From contig NZ_JARKMS010000003.1 of NCBI RefSeq assembly GCF_029350945.1, positions 368,969-432,968 of the forward strand: a stretch of 64,000 nucleotides of DNA. The letters are read 5' to 3'. Position 1 is the stretch's first letter; the number at the start of each line of letters is the position of its first letter. Origin of the DNA: Maribacter huludaoensis. GTDB taxonomy: Bacteria; Bacteroidota; Bacteroidia; Flavobacteriales; Flavobacteriaceae. The notes beneath the pieces are model-generated. The model was not told the origin of the DNA, did no database searches, and worked only from the letters and a program-made list of their open reading frames with translations. Shown here piece after piece: positions 54,982-63,946 of this stretch. Made by a program: the position numbers and the translations under genes.

Positions 54982-57234
54982 ATGTTAAACAGCAACAATA
55001 GGGTAACGTTCCTTACAGCATTTATTTTTTTAATTAGCGCAATTGCCGTAGTAAATGCACAAACATTAAAAGGAACTGTTACAGATACCAATGGTACCGC
55101 ACTGGAAAATGTAGGTATTTTTAATCAGACCTCAGGGCAGCACAGCCACACCAACTTTTCAGGTATATTTTCGTTGACATCCACTTCGGTTAATGATTCT
55201 GTATATTTTTCCAGTTTAGGATATAAAACTTTTATACTTGTTGTAAATAATGAGCATTTAAATAATGGTATACGTGTTTCTTTAAAAGAATCAAGCATCA
55301 ATTTGGAACAGGTGGTAGTAGTTTCTAAAGTTGATGCTATGAGTAGAATTGTAAACGTAGACGTGCAAAAGGACCCAGTAAAGTCATCCCAGGAAATTCT
55401 AAGAAAAGTGCCTGGTCTTCTAATAGGGCAGCATGCCGGCGGTGGCAAAGCAGAGCAAATTTTCTTAAGAGGGTTTGATATTGACCACGGTACGGACGTG
55501 GCCTTAAGTGTAGATGGAATGCCCGTAAATATGGTTTCTCATGCACACGGCCAAGGATATGCGGATTTACACTTTGTAATACCGGAAACTATAGATAATA
55601 TTAATTTTGGCAAAGGTCCGTACTATGCCAATAAAGGTGATTTCAATACCGCTGGTTATGTTGATTTGAATTTAAAAAAGAGTATTGACCAAAACATGGT
55701 TTCTTATGAATCCGGACAGTTCAATACCAATAGATTTGTTGGACTATTTAAAGTTTCGGAAAGTAGCAAAAGCAATGCTTATTTGGCTTCTGAAGTCTAT
55801 TTGACGGACGGACCTTTTGATTCTCCTCAAAATTTTAATAGAATCAATGTCCTTGGAAGGTATCATTATAAAGATATTGGAAAAGAAGAATTAACATTGA
55901 CCGCTTCCCACTTTCAAAGTAAATGGGACGCTTCAGGTCAAATACCCCAAAGAGCGGTAGATCAAAATCTTATAGGAAGGTTCGGTGCCATTGACGATAC
56001 AGAGGGCGGACAGACCAGTAGAACAAATATAATGTTAAACCACACTAGGTTTATTGGTGAAAATCAATTTTTAAAGACAAGAGCTTTTGTAAGCAAATAT
56101 GACTTTGAGCTATTTTCAAATTTCACTTTCTTTTTGGAAGATCCTGTTAATGGTGATCAAATACGCCAGTATGAAGATAGAACCATAATGGGAGCTGAAA
56201 CTGTTTTTGAGCAAATTGATATTAACATAGGTGCCGAAGATAGATTTAAGTATTCCGCAGGAATAGGATTTAGGAATGATAATGTAGATGATGTAACCCT
56301 TGAACATACCTTAAATAGAAAAACGGTTTTAGAGCAATTTGCCTATGGTGATGTTGATGAAACCAATATGTACGGTTTTGTTGATGGAGAGTATAAAACG
56401 GGAAATTGGACATTTAATCCTTCTGTGCGTTTAGATTATTTCAATTTTGATTATGAAAATAAACTAAGTACGGTTTATGATAATAAAAGCGAAAGTAAGG
56501 CAATTGTGAGTCCAAAGTTGAATACCATATTTGCCGTAAATAAAAATTGGCAGCTATTTTTAAAAACTGGTCTAGGTTTTCACTCTAACGACGCACGTGT
56601 TGTTACTGCAAACCAAAGTAGGGACATTCTTCCAAGAGCATATGGTGTAGATTTTGGAACAATCATTAAACCAGTAGATAAAATGGTGTTGAATGCTACA
56701 TTATGGGGGTTATTTTTAGACCAAGAATTTGTGTATGTGGGTGATGCCGGTATTGTTGAGCCTAGTGGAAAGACTAAAAGAATGGGAATAGAAGTTGGTG
56801 CACGATATCAATTGTTAGATTGGTTATATCTGTATAGTGATGTCAACTATACCTATGCAAGAAGTACAGAAGAAGAGGATGGCGAGGACTATATTCCTTT
56901 AGCACCGGATTTTACAGCAGTTGGTGGATTATCTTTTAGTGATATTGGCAATTTCTCAGGAAACATAAACTATAGATACTTAGGTGATAGAGCTGCTAAT
57001 GAAGATGATAGTATTGTTGCAGAAGGTTATTTTGTAACCGATTTTAATCTAAACTACCATATAAAAAACTGGACGGTTGGTGTAATTGTAGAAAATCTAT
57101 TTGATACTGAATGGAACGAAACTCAGTTTGCTACCGAGAGTAGGTTATTTAATGAAACCGCTTCAGTAGAAGAAATTCATTTTACTCCCGGCACACCATT
57201 TTATTTAAGAGGAAAAGTTTCGGTAAGGTTTTAA
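54982..57234 (+). CDS. TonB-dependent receptor with CarboxypepD-like N-domain
   Basis: A 750-aa outer-membrane transporter: signal peptide to about residue 26, a carboxypeptidase-regulatory-like domain (about 28-110), a plug (about 125-235, RKVPGLLIGQHAGGGKAEQIFLRGF region) and a 22-strand barrel ending PFYLRGKVSVRF. HGHAHG-type His residues in the plug (VSHAHGQGY) suggest a metal or metal-chelate cargo. A -7 box TATTTTTG at 54898-54905 lies upstream. AraC gene follows after a terminator. Confidence 0.87.
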   Translation: MLNSNNRVTFLTAFIFLISAIAVVNAQTLKGTVTDTNGTALENVGIFNQTSGQHSHTNFSGIFSLTSTSVNDSVYFSSLGYKTFILVVNNEHLNNGIRVSLKESSINLEQVVVVSKVDAMSRIVNVDVQKDPVKSSQEILRKVPGLLIGQHAGGGKAEQIFLRGFDIDHGTDVALSVDGMPVNMVSHAHGQGYADLHFVIPETIDNINFGKGPYYANKGDFNTAGYVDLNLKKSIDQNMVSYESGQFNTNRFVGLFKVSESSKSNAYLASEVYLTDGPFDSPQNFNRINVLGRYHYKDIGKEELTLTASHFQSKWDASGQIPQRAVDQNLIGRFGAIDDTEGGQTSRTNIMLNHTRFIGENQFLKTRAFVSKYDFELFSNFTFFLEDPVNGDQIRQYEDRTIMGAETVFEQIDINIGAEDRFKYSAGIGFRNDNVDDVTLEHTLNRKTVLEQFAYGDVDETNMYGFVDGEYKTGNWTFNPSVRLDYFNFDYENKLSTVYDNKSESKAIVSPKLNTIFAVNKNWQLFLKTGLGFHSNDARVVTANQSRDILPRAYGVDFGTIIKPVDKMVLNATLWGLFLDQEFVYVGDAGIVEPSGKTKRMGIEVGARYQLLDWLYLYSDVNYTYARSTEEEDGEDYIPLAPDFTAVGGLSFSDIGNFSGNINYRYLGDRAANEDDSIVAEGYFVTDFNLNYHIKNWTVGVIVENLFDTEWNETQFATESRLFNETASVEEIHFTPGTPFYLRGKVSVRF

Positions 57235-57259
57235 GAAAAGAAACATGAATACCCCAATT

Positions 57260-57300
57260 AAGGTCAATATATTACGAATGTAATGTATTGACCTTTTTTT
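57260..57300. terminator. Terminator between TonB receptor and araC
   Basis: Outer stem AAGGTCAATA/TATTGACCTT with an inner ATTAC/GTAAT stem, followed by T7. The araC start codon is only 13 nt beyond the T run. Confidence 0.75.
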
Positions 57301-57313
57301 AGACCAAGATTTC

Positions 57314-58150
57314 ATGCAAGAAGTTTTTAAGGATTTTAGTACTGGTGGATTACTAAAAATTGGTAACGAAGTTTTGTTAGAGAATTATAGAAGACCAAAA
57401 CAAGCCGGACTCTATATATTTATTAGAACAACAAGTAGTAAAGCCTTTATAAACGTAGATGGTGTACCCTATACTATTTCTGAGCATAGTTTATTGGCAT
57501 TGACACCAATACAGTTTTTACATTTTAATGAAGGCAAGCATTTAATTGTATATCAATTTAACCGAGAGTTCTATTGCATTAAGGATCATGACCAAGAAGT
57601 AAGTTGTGCCGGATTGTTATTCTTTGGTAATGCGCATATTCCCGTAATAGATTTGGGAGAAAAAGAACAACGAAAGTATGATACACTTCATGAAGTCTTT
57701 GTTGACGAGTTAGAAACGGAAGATACCATACAAGCAGAAATGCTTCGAATGCTTATGGCCCGTTTTATGATTATGAGTACCCGTTTACTTAAAGCAAAAG
57801 AGGGTTTCAATAAAACTACCGGTGATGCAAAAGTAAATTTGTTAAGAAGCTTCAACTTATTGGTAGAAGAATATTATAAGACGGAACATTCCGTTTCCTT
57901 TTATGCCGATAAACTATTTAAATCTCCCAAGACATTATCTAACACCTTCTCAAAATTCAATACTACTCCCCTACAAATTATTCATGAACGCATTATTCTT
58001 GAAGCAAAACGCTTATTGATTTATACCGATAAGACTGCAAAAGAAATTGCTTATGATATTGGTTTTGAGGATGCTTCCCACTTAAGTCGCTTATTTAAAA
58101 AACAAACGCAACAATCACCTTCCGAATTTAAAAAACAAGTTAAAAAATAA
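57314..58150 (+). CDS. AraC family regulator
   Basis: A 278-aa AraC/XylS protein: a cupin-like sensor (about 20-110), linker, and two HTHs (about 190-278) with SVSFYADKLFKSPKTLSN and GFEDASHLSRLFKKQTQQSP. More distant from the two AraC proteins at 5-14 kb. Repeats GGAAAAATTGACA at 58158 and 58425, with 21-bp-spaced second copies, lie just downstream and are probable binding sites. Likely regulates the small gene at 58247 and the CMD-family gene at 58536. Confidence 0.87.
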   Translation: MQEVFKDFSTGGLLKIGNEVLLENYRRPKQAGLYIFIRTTSSKAFINVDGVPYTISEHSLLALTPIQFLHFNEGKHLIVYQFNREFYCIKDHDQEVSCAGLLFFGNAHIPVIDLGEKEQRKYDTLHEVFVDELETEDTIQAEMLRMLMARFMIMSTRLLKAKEGFNKTTGDAKVNLLRSFNLLVEEYYKTEHSVSFYADKLFKSPKTLSNTFSKFNTTPLQIIHERIILEAKRLLIYTDKTAKEIAYDIGFEDASHLSRLFKKQTQQSPSEFKKQVKK

Positions 58151-58157
58151 TTTTAGG

Positions 58158-58220
58158 GAAAAATTGACAACACCTAAGGAGAAATTGCAGGTTTTAAGGT
58201 TTATAAAGTTTTGATCTTTG
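58158..58220 (+). promoter_or_regulatory. Paired 21-bp-spaced half-sites upstream of small ORF
   Basis: GGAAAAATTGACA (58158-58170) and GGAGAAATTGCAG (58179-58191) are 21 bp apart; a -7-like GATCTTTG is at 58213-58220. Start codon of the small ORF follows at 58247. Confidence 0.55.
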
Positions 58221-58246
58221 TTGTGTATAATTAAAACATCAAAGTC

Positions 58247-58423
58247 ATGAACCTAAAACACACTTCAATTTTCAATTTAATAGAAATATTTACTTCTAAG
58301 AAGACAAAAATCAATACTAGCATCAATACTAAAAAACATTGTGAGCATAACCATATATCTGACTACTACTGTGAGTCTAATGAGTCTTCAAAGTTAACAA
58401 AAGCATTCGGTACATTTATTTAA
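58247..58423 (+). CDS. Small Cys/His-containing protein, 58 aa
   Basis: ATG at 58247, stop TAA at 58421-58423, 58 residues: MNLKHTSIFNLIEIF, then a polar Lys/Asn/Ser region with KHCEHNHISDYYCES (two Cys, three His in about 12 residues). The CxHxH...C spacing could bind a metal. No family recognised. Flanked on both sides by the GGAAAAATTGACA repeats, so it may be a target of the AraC regulator upstream. Confidence 0.45.
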   Translation: MNLKHTSIFNLIEIFTSKKTKINTSINTKKHCEHNHISDYYCESNESSKLTKAFGTFI

Positions 58424-58424
58424 A

Positions 58425-58489
58425 GGAAAAATTGACATGTAGAAAGGAATTCTCTACATGATACCAACGGTAGACCGCATATACCTTTG
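58425..58489 (+). promoter_or_regulatory. Promoter with paired half-sites upstream of the CMD gene
   Basis: GGAAAAATTGACA (58425-58437) and GGAATTCTCTACA (58446-58458), 21 bp apart, then the -7 box TACCTTTG (58482-58489). An inverted repeat CATGTAGA/TCTACATG (58436-58443, 58453-58460) overlaps the pair. Confidence 0.6.
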
Positions 58490-58535
58490 TACCAGAAAAA
58501 TTTAACAACCCATCAATAATTAAAAATATTAAAAT

Positions 58536-59069
58536 ATGAGCACATTTAATGTTCCAACAAGAGAAGAAGTAAGCGAAAACAATCAGGCAATTTTTGACAA
58601 TCTAAAAAAAGCATTAGGCTTTGTACCAAATTTATATGCAACGTACGCCAATAGCGATACCGCATTAGAAAACTACTTGAATTTTGCAAATGCCAAAACT
58701 TCATTATCAGCTAAGGAGAAAGAAGTTGTCAATTTAGCGGTAAGCCAAGTTAACAATTGTATTTACTGTTTATCGGCACATACAGCCATTGGTAAAATGA
58801 ACGGTTTTACAGATGAACAAATTTTAGAGCTTAGAGCAGGAAAAGCCTCTTTTGACACTAAATTAAATGCACTTGCAAAATTAGCGAAGAATATTACTGA
58901 AAATAGAGGCCGCACTGACGAGAACGTATTGAACGATTATTTTGCGGCAGGTTATACAAAAGCCAATTTAATAGATACAATATCATTGGTTGGTGATAAA
59001 ACAATTTCCAACTACATACACAGTACTACACAGGTTCCGGTTGATTTTCCTGTAGCACCATCTTTATAA
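58536..59069 (+). CDS. Carboxymuconolactone decarboxylase (AhpD-like) protein
   Basis: A 177-aa all-helical CMD-family protein with the redox motif C-x2-C-x3-H in NNCIYCLSAHTAIG. AhpD-like members are alkylhydroperoxidases or reducing partners of peroxiredoxins. FVPNLYATYANSD at the start is typical of the 'peroxidase-related' subgroup. Preceded by its own promoter with AraC-type half-sites; followed by the cupredoxin-like gene. Confidence 0.88.
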   Translation: MSTFNVPTREEVSENNQAIFDNLKKALGFVPNLYATYANSDTALENYLNFANAKTSLSAKEKEVVNLAVSQVNNCIYCLSAHTAIGKMNGFTDEQILELRAGKASFDTKLNALAKLAKNITENRGRTDENVLNDYFAAGYTKANLIDTISLVGDKTISNYIHSTTQVPVDFPVAPSL

Positions 59070-59132
59070 CAAATTTTTAAATAATAATTATTAATCATTA
59101 AAACGGGGTAACCCACACTAAATTTTAAAAAC

Positions 59133-59519
59133 ATGAAAAGAGTATTATCAATTTTAGTTATCGTATTGGCATTTTCTTTCAACGCAAATGCACAAGACAA
59201 AATGATGAAGCAGCCAGTTAAGAAAATTGCCTTAGAGCAAACAACAGGGGAATTCACCCAAAAATCAATCACTGTTAGCGAAGGCACTTATATTTTTGAC
59301 GTTGCCAACAATAATGTGGGTAAAGATGTAGGTTTGGTTTTAGTAAAAAAAGGAAAAGATGCTTCAAAACCAGAGAACCACATTCAAACTGCATACGTAA
59401 CTGCAGCGGTTAAGAACAACACGGTTGGTCATTCTAAAGAAACGAAATTGGAAAAAGGTGAGTATGTATATTTTTGCCCTTTAAATCCAACACCGCAATA
59501 TAGCCTTATTGTAGAATAA
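59133..59519 (+). CDS. Small secreted cupredoxin-like protein
   Basis: A 128-aa exported protein (signal peptide ends NANAQ) with a cupredoxin-like beta barrel: FTQKSITVSEGTYIFDVANN and EKGEYVYFCPLNPTPQYSLIVE. One Cys is near the usual copper-ligand loop but the downstream His/Met ligands of classical type-1 copper sites are not visible, so copper binding is uncertain. Co-directional with the CMD gene, 63 nt apart. Confidence 0.65.
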   Translation: MKRVLSILVIVLAFSFNANAQDKMMKQPVKKIALEQTTGEFTQKSITVSEGTYIFDVANNNVGKDVGLVLVKKGKDASKPENHIQTAYVTAAVKNNTVGHSKETKLEKGEYVYFCPLNPTPQYSLIVE

Positions 59520-59536
59520 GGTTTAGTATTGCAATG

Positions 59537-59570
59537 AAAAAGGGCTATTCATTAGAATAGCCCTTTTTTT
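59537..59570. terminator. Bidirectional terminator
   Basis: AAAAAGGGCTATTC/GAATAGCCCTTTTT stem with loop ATTA between convergent genes. Confidence 0.9.
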
Positions 59571-59585
59571 ATATAAGTTTTTATT

Positions 59586-61139
59586 TTAATCCTCTGGCGG
59601 GTGACCGTGAATATCTTCAAAAACCGTATCGAAATTTTCACGTAAGTAAGCGTTCAATTTCTTTTGGTAATCATCTTTCAACCAACTTAAGAAATTATAC
59701 GTACTCTTACTAATACACTTTCCGTAAACATGAATACGGTTATCAATATCTTCTTTCAGCAGTTTTGCCAAGGCCAAAGCATCATAAACATCTTCACTAT
59801 TTTCAATACACATATATGCATGATGGGCAATGGATCGCTCTAGAACAACTTTTGAAGATTCTCCGGCAAACGTAGCAGTTTCATAAGTTTCTTTGATATC
59901 AAAGTAAGTATCTTTTGAATTTTTGAACTCGGCCTTAACTTCATCGGAAAGTTCTAGTTTAAAATCACTTTCAATTTCCTCATCATCCTTAATACGGTCC
60001 ATGTAATAGTTTGGAGACTTGAAGATAGCTCCCCAGTCCAAATCTGCACCCCATGGTCCAAAACGATAAAGATTATTCCCTAAATCAATTACCGTAAATT
60101 TAGATTTATTGTTCAAGACCCTAGATCCCCTACCGATCATTTGGTAATAAAGTGTCAAGGATTTTGTTGCTCTATTCAAGATAATGGTATCTATCGTAGG
60201 TTCGTCAAAACCGGTCGTCAATATACTTACTGAAGTTAAAATGGCATCAGGGGTTTCCTTGAACCATTTTAATATTTGTTTACGTTGCTTTTTAGTAGCG
60301 GTATTGTCAAGGTGCATTACATTTAAACCTGCAGCTTGAAAGGTATGATATACTTGAATGGAAGTTTCTATACCATTATTAAAAATCAATGTTTTTTTAC
60401 CTTTGGAATGCTTAGTATATGCCTCTAAAAGCTTACTTAACATTGCGGGGCTAGTATATAGATCGGCAGATGATTTTACGGTATAATCACCGTTAGAACC
60501 AATTTCAAGGGATGTAAGTCCCATATCATACTGAAATACTTCTGCCCTTGCCAAAAAATCATTGGCTATAAGATTTTCTATGGTTTCGCCAGGTATAAGC
60601 TCATCATAGTTTTTGTTCATTGGCAGATCTTTGTTAGAACTCAAAGGGGTTGCCGTTACACCAAGAACAAAAGAGTTTTCAAAAAACTTAAAAAGTTTAG
60701 TGAAAGAATTATAGTGGGCTTCATCGATAATGACCAGACCAACATCAGAAATATCCAACTGATCATCATTTAACCTGTTATTTAAGGTTTCAACCATTGC
60801 TACATAACAGCTGTAACGCTCTTGGTCATCAAGATTTGCTTTACTGTTTACAACCTTGTTGACAACGCCAAAACTGGTTAGCATTGAGGATGTTTGGTTA
60901 CAAAGCTCAATACGGTGAGTCATTACCAAAACCTTTTTATTATGGTTTTTAAGGTATTGACGTACTATTTCAGAAAAAATCACTGTTTTACCACCACCGG
61001 TCGGTAATTGGTATAGAAGGTGATAATCATCTCGTTCCGAATCGAACTTGTCAAAAATTTGTTGAATAGCTCCTTGTTGATAGCTGTAAAGTTCCTTATC
61101 GGTCTTTCTATCCTGTAATTCAAAAACTGTCTCTTGCAT
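59586..61139 (-). CDS. Superfamily II DEAD/DEAH helicase
   Basis: A 517-aa SF2 helicase of the ResIII/UvrB-like type. Walker A LPTGGGKTV (about residue 45-53), DEAH box IIDEAHYNS, motif III ATPLS, and motifs V/VI in TTGFDEPTID and QMIGRGSR. The N-terminal ~20 residues hold YQQGAIQ (Q-tip-like). No nuclease or other accessory domain; the ~120-residue C-terminal part is helical. Cellular role unknown. Convergent with the cupredoxin gene. Confidence 0.85.
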   Translation of the reverse strand: MQETVFELQDRKTDKELYSYQQGAIQQIFDKFDSERDDYHLLYQLPTGGGKTVIFSEIVRQYLKNHNKKVLVMTHRIELCNQTSSMLTSFGVVNKVVNSKANLDDQERYSCYVAMVETLNNRLNDDQLDISDVGLVIIDEAHYNSFTKLFKFFENSFVLGVTATPLSSNKDLPMNKNYDELIPGETIENLIANDFLARAEVFQYDMGLTSLEIGSNGDYTVKSSADLYTSPAMLSKLLEAYTKHSKGKKTLIFNNGIETSIQVYHTFQAAGLNVMHLDNTATKKQRKQILKWFKETPDAILTSVSILTTGFDEPTIDTIILNRATKSLTLYYQMIGRGSRVLNNKSKFTVIDLGNNLYRFGPWGADLDWGAIFKSPNYYMDRIKDDEEIESDFKLELSDEVKAEFKNSKDTYFDIKETYETATFAGESSKVVLERSIAHHAYMCIENSEDVYDALALAKLLKEDIDNRIHVYGKCISKSTYNFLSWLKDDYQKKLNAYLRENFDTVFEDIHGHPPED

Positions 61140-61259
61140 AAAATCTTCTCTGGAGTATACAAAGGTAACATTCTCTCTATTACATTACTAATTCATGGGT
61201 TAAAAAGGGTATCTTTTGCGACCATATGTAACCCTAATTAATGCTAAACACTTAAATTC

Positions 61260-61844
61260 TTGCAACAATTGCACTTTAAGTTATATAAACCGGTGGGTAT
61301 GCTTAGCCAAATGACCTCTGGAGAAGACCGTCAGCTTCGTAAAAAAAGGTTTTTGAGCGAGCTACATGATTTTCCTAAGGATATAATGCCCATAGGTAGG
61401 CTTGATGAAAAATCTGAAGGATTGTTATTGTTGACTACAGACGGAAAACTAAGCGATACCATTAATAGATCTGGAGTAGAAAAGGAATACTTGGTTCAGT
61501 TAGACGATTTAATTACAAACGAAGCAATAATAAAATTAACAGAAGGAGTTACCATTGGGCTGTTTGGTAAAAAGTATACTACCAAACCATGTAAGGTAAC
61601 ATTGTTAAAAGAGCCGCCACCCCTACCCGATGCCGATGTAAAATTACGTATTGGCAAACACAGGCCAACTTCTTGGATCAGTATAATTATTAAAGAAGGG
61701 AAGTTTCGTCAAATACGTAAAATGACCGCTGCCGTTGGTTTTCCCACAGTTCGTTTGGTAAGGGTAAGAATTGGTGATATAGCATTAAATAATATGCAAC
61801 CCAAAGAAGTAGCGCCTATTTTAGATCTTCAACCGTTTTTCTAG
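61260..61844 (+). CDS. rRNA pseudouridine synthase (RluE-like)
   Basis: A 194-aa RsuA/RluE-class synthase without an S4 domain. The catalytic Asp is in GRLDEKSEGLLLLT; KFRQIRKMTAAVGFPTVRLVR is the conserved C-terminal segment. It modifies a uridine in 23S rRNA in the E. coli homologue. No ATG fits: the frame is closed by a TAA at 61245 and opens with TTG at 61260 (or 61269), since the next ATG (61299) would remove KLYKPVG. A TTG start is therefore likely. Its 3' end overlaps the EamA gene by 29 nt. Confidence 0.85.
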   Translation: MQQLHFKLYKPVGMLSQMTSGEDRQLRKKRFLSELHDFPKDIMPIGRLDEKSEGLLLLTTDGKLSDTINRSGVEKEYLVQLDDLITNEAIIKLTEGVTIGLFGKKYTTKPCKVTLLKEPPPLPDADVKLRIGKHRPTSWISIIIKEGKFRQIRKMTAAVGFPTVRLVRVRIGDIALNNMQPKEVAPILDLQPFF

Positions 61845-62772
61845 GAATTCGTTTACCTGAGAACCTAGAGAATATAGTTAAACTCTTTTTGGTGTTTATA
61901 AAATAAACTCCCGTTAAGAGTACAGCAGATGCAATTATAGACTGTGCACTAATTTCCTCATTTAGAAAATACCAGCCTAAAACCATAGCTACTATGGGGT
62001 TGACATATGATGATGTAGCCACTTTCTCTGGTGAAACTATGCGAAGTAAATAATTGAACGCGGTAAATGTCACTATACTGCCAAATATTATAAGTAAAAG
62101 CATAGACGTAATTACTGGAGTACTCCATTGAGCAGGCGATATCCAATCTTCACCAAGAAATGTGCTTATGATCATGAGCGATATACCACTGGTAAGCATT
62201 TGATAACCGGTATTTACAAAGAAGTTCATTGGCAAATTGGCGCTACCAACAAAAAGACTTCCGTAAGACCAGCTAAGCATGCAAATAAATATAAGTATCA
62301 TACCTAATACGGCCCCGTCTTTGGCTATAACATCTTCTTGACCTACAAGAAGGAATATTCCGGTAACACCTAAGACAACGCCAATGATGGACATGGGCTT
62401 TATTTTTTTACCTTGTAAAATGCGCATCATCAACAAAACAACCAAAGGTTGTGCAGAAACCTCAAGTGCGGCAAATCCACTATCAACATATTTAAGTGCC
62501 CATACGACTACTCCGTTCCCAAAAGTTAGAAATAAAAAACCCGCAAAAATGGTGTTCTTAAATTGTTGCCTTGTAATGGTAAGGGAAAAGCCTAATATTT
62601 TAGAAATGATAAATATTAGACTACCTGCAGTTAAAAAACGAATACCTGCCAACATAAAGGCAGGTAATTCTGTTACTGCAATCTTATTCCATAAATAGGT
62701 TGATCCCCAAATGAAATAAATGGCGAAAAATGACAATACTACCAGAACGGTGTTACGTTGCACTTTCACCAT
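61816..62772 (-). CDS. EamA/DMT family transporter
   Basis: A 318-aa inner-membrane protein with ten predicted transmembrane helices as two five-helix EamA repeats (start of the first: FFAIYFIWGSTYLWNKIA; second: GMILIFICMLSWSYGS). DMT exporters move small metabolites, often amino acids; substrate unknown. Convergent and overlapping with the pseudouridine synthase gene; 14 nt downstream of the long cold-shock gene, so probably co-transcribed with it. Confidence 0.88.
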   Translation of the reverse strand: MVKVQRNTVLVVLSFFAIYFIWGSTYLWNKIAVTELPAFMLAGIRFLTAGSLIFIISKILGFSLTITRQQFKNTIFAGFLFLTFGNGVVVWALKYVDSGFAALEVSAQPLVVLLMMRILQGKKIKPMSIIGVVLGVTGIFLLVGQEDVIAKDGAVLGMILIFICMLSWSYGSLFVGSANLPMNFFVNTGYQMLTSGISLMIISTFLGEDWISPAQWSTPVITSMLLLIIFGSIVTFTAFNYLLRIVSPEKVATSSYVNPIVAMVLGWYFLNEEISAQSIIASAVLLTGVYFINTKKSLTIFSRFSGKRIPRKTVEDLK

Positions 62773-62786
62773 TAAAAATTTTAAAA

Positions 62787-63245
62787 CTAAATCTTCTTAA
62801 CACGAACGGCGTTCATGCCTTTCATGCCTTTTTCAAGCTCGTAAGAAACCTTATCGTTTTCCATGATTTCATCAATCAATCCGCTAACGTGAACAAAATA
62901 TTTCTCGTTGTTTTCAGCATCGATAATGAAACCAAAACCTTTTGTAGTATCAAAGAAAGAAACTTTACCGTTTCTTACCGGATCAAATTCTTCAACATCA
63001 CCTTCTTCTTTCTTTGGAATACCTAAAACAATATCTTCTGCTTCTATTTCCACTTTCATAGCAGGATCTGGCGGTGTATCTACCAAGTTGCCGTTGAAAT
63101 CTACATAAGCAAGAGGAATACCAGAAGTACCATTTTCTTTTGCCGCCGCTTTACGGGCTAACATTTTTTTCTTCTTTTCTTCGCGCTTCTTTAAGCGTTT
63201 TTTTTCTTTTTCAGTTTTATTAAATGTTTGTTGCGATTTTGCCAT
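62787..63245 (-). CDS. Cold-shock domain protein with basic N-terminal extension
   Basis: A 152-aa protein: residues 1-40 are very Lys-rich (KEKKRLKKREEKKKK), then a short linker and a C-terminal cold-shock domain with KGFGFI and KYFVHVSGL. The basic tail likely binds RNA or ribosomes. The likely promoter at 63396-63403 would give a ~145-nt leader, as in cold-shock mRNAs that sense temperature. Apparently first gene of a unit with the EamA transporter. Confidence 0.87.
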   Translation of the reverse strand: MAKSQQTFNKTEKEKKRLKKREEKKKKMLARKAAAKENGTSGIPLAYVDFNGNLVDTPPDPAMKVEIEAEDIVLGIPKKEEGDVEEFDPVRNGKVSFFDTTKGFGFIIDAENNEKYFVHVSGLIDEIMENDKVSYELEKGMKGMNAVRVKKI

Positions 63246-63750
63246 TCGTAATTTTAATGATAATAATAGATTTTACTATAAAGGGGGTTGAAATACGTAG
63301 TGACGTTGATAACCGAAGGAAAGCTTATGGGTTAACTACGATGTCATTTGTTGTAAGGTCATTGCAGATATTAGTTGCATCCCTCTAAAGTTCTACAAAG
63401 ATATGATTTGTATTTCAATTATTTAGCATTAGTGGCACTCAAACTGCCAAAGTTTTGAAAGACTTAAGGTTAATTTCAATATAAGGATACATTACGCCTA
63501 TTCTTTTTTCATTTTAGAACCTTAAAATTTTTGATTCTAATTCACCGTAATTCTATTTTATACTATTTTTTGTTAAAATTTTATTTTTAAAAAATAATAT
63601 AAAATATTTTAAATCAGATACTTACGTAATTAATAAAAATTTATTTGTTAAAAATAGTACCTTTTTATGCATAGTACTGTAACAAAATATAATAATCGTC
63701 GTCTTGTATGTATAACAGAATTATTATTCATCAATTAAAAACAATATATT
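63246..63750. other. AT-rich intergenic region between csp and microprotein genes
   Basis: About 505 bp without a credible longer gene. The csp-side part has the minus-strand -7 box TATCTTTG (63396-63403). The stretch 63540-63660 is extremely AT-rich. Near 63643-63670 TTTG followed by TACCTTTT on the plus strand is a weak candidate promoter for the microprotein at 63751. No tRNA or repeat seen. Confidence 0.5.
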
Positions 63751-63864
63751 ATGAGAACTTTTATTAAAAATACACCAACAGAATCTAGACGAAATGTTTT
63801 TTTAACCGCTTTTAGAAATAGTAAGCGCGTACAATGGGTAGCAAGTAGACAGTTTACGCATTAA
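63751..63864 (+). CDS. Arg/Thr-rich microprotein, tandem copy 1 (37 aa)
   Basis: ATG at 63751, TAA at 63862-63864; 37 residues, MRTFIKNTPTESRRN at the start and SRQFTH at the end, highly basic (Arg, Lys), no signal or membrane segment. A closely related second copy starts at 63947. Comparison of the 18 shared codons shows six synonymous changes and four conservative replacements (K/R, S/T, V/T, L/F), which supports real translation under purifying selection. No known family. Confidence 0.6.
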   Translation: MRTFIKNTPTESRRNVFLTAFRNSKRVQWVASRQFTH

Positions 63865-63946
63865 TATTCATCACACATCAAATCAAAAAAACAATCAATC
63901 AATCATTAATCCATCTGACTAAACACCGGATATAAAAACGAACATC

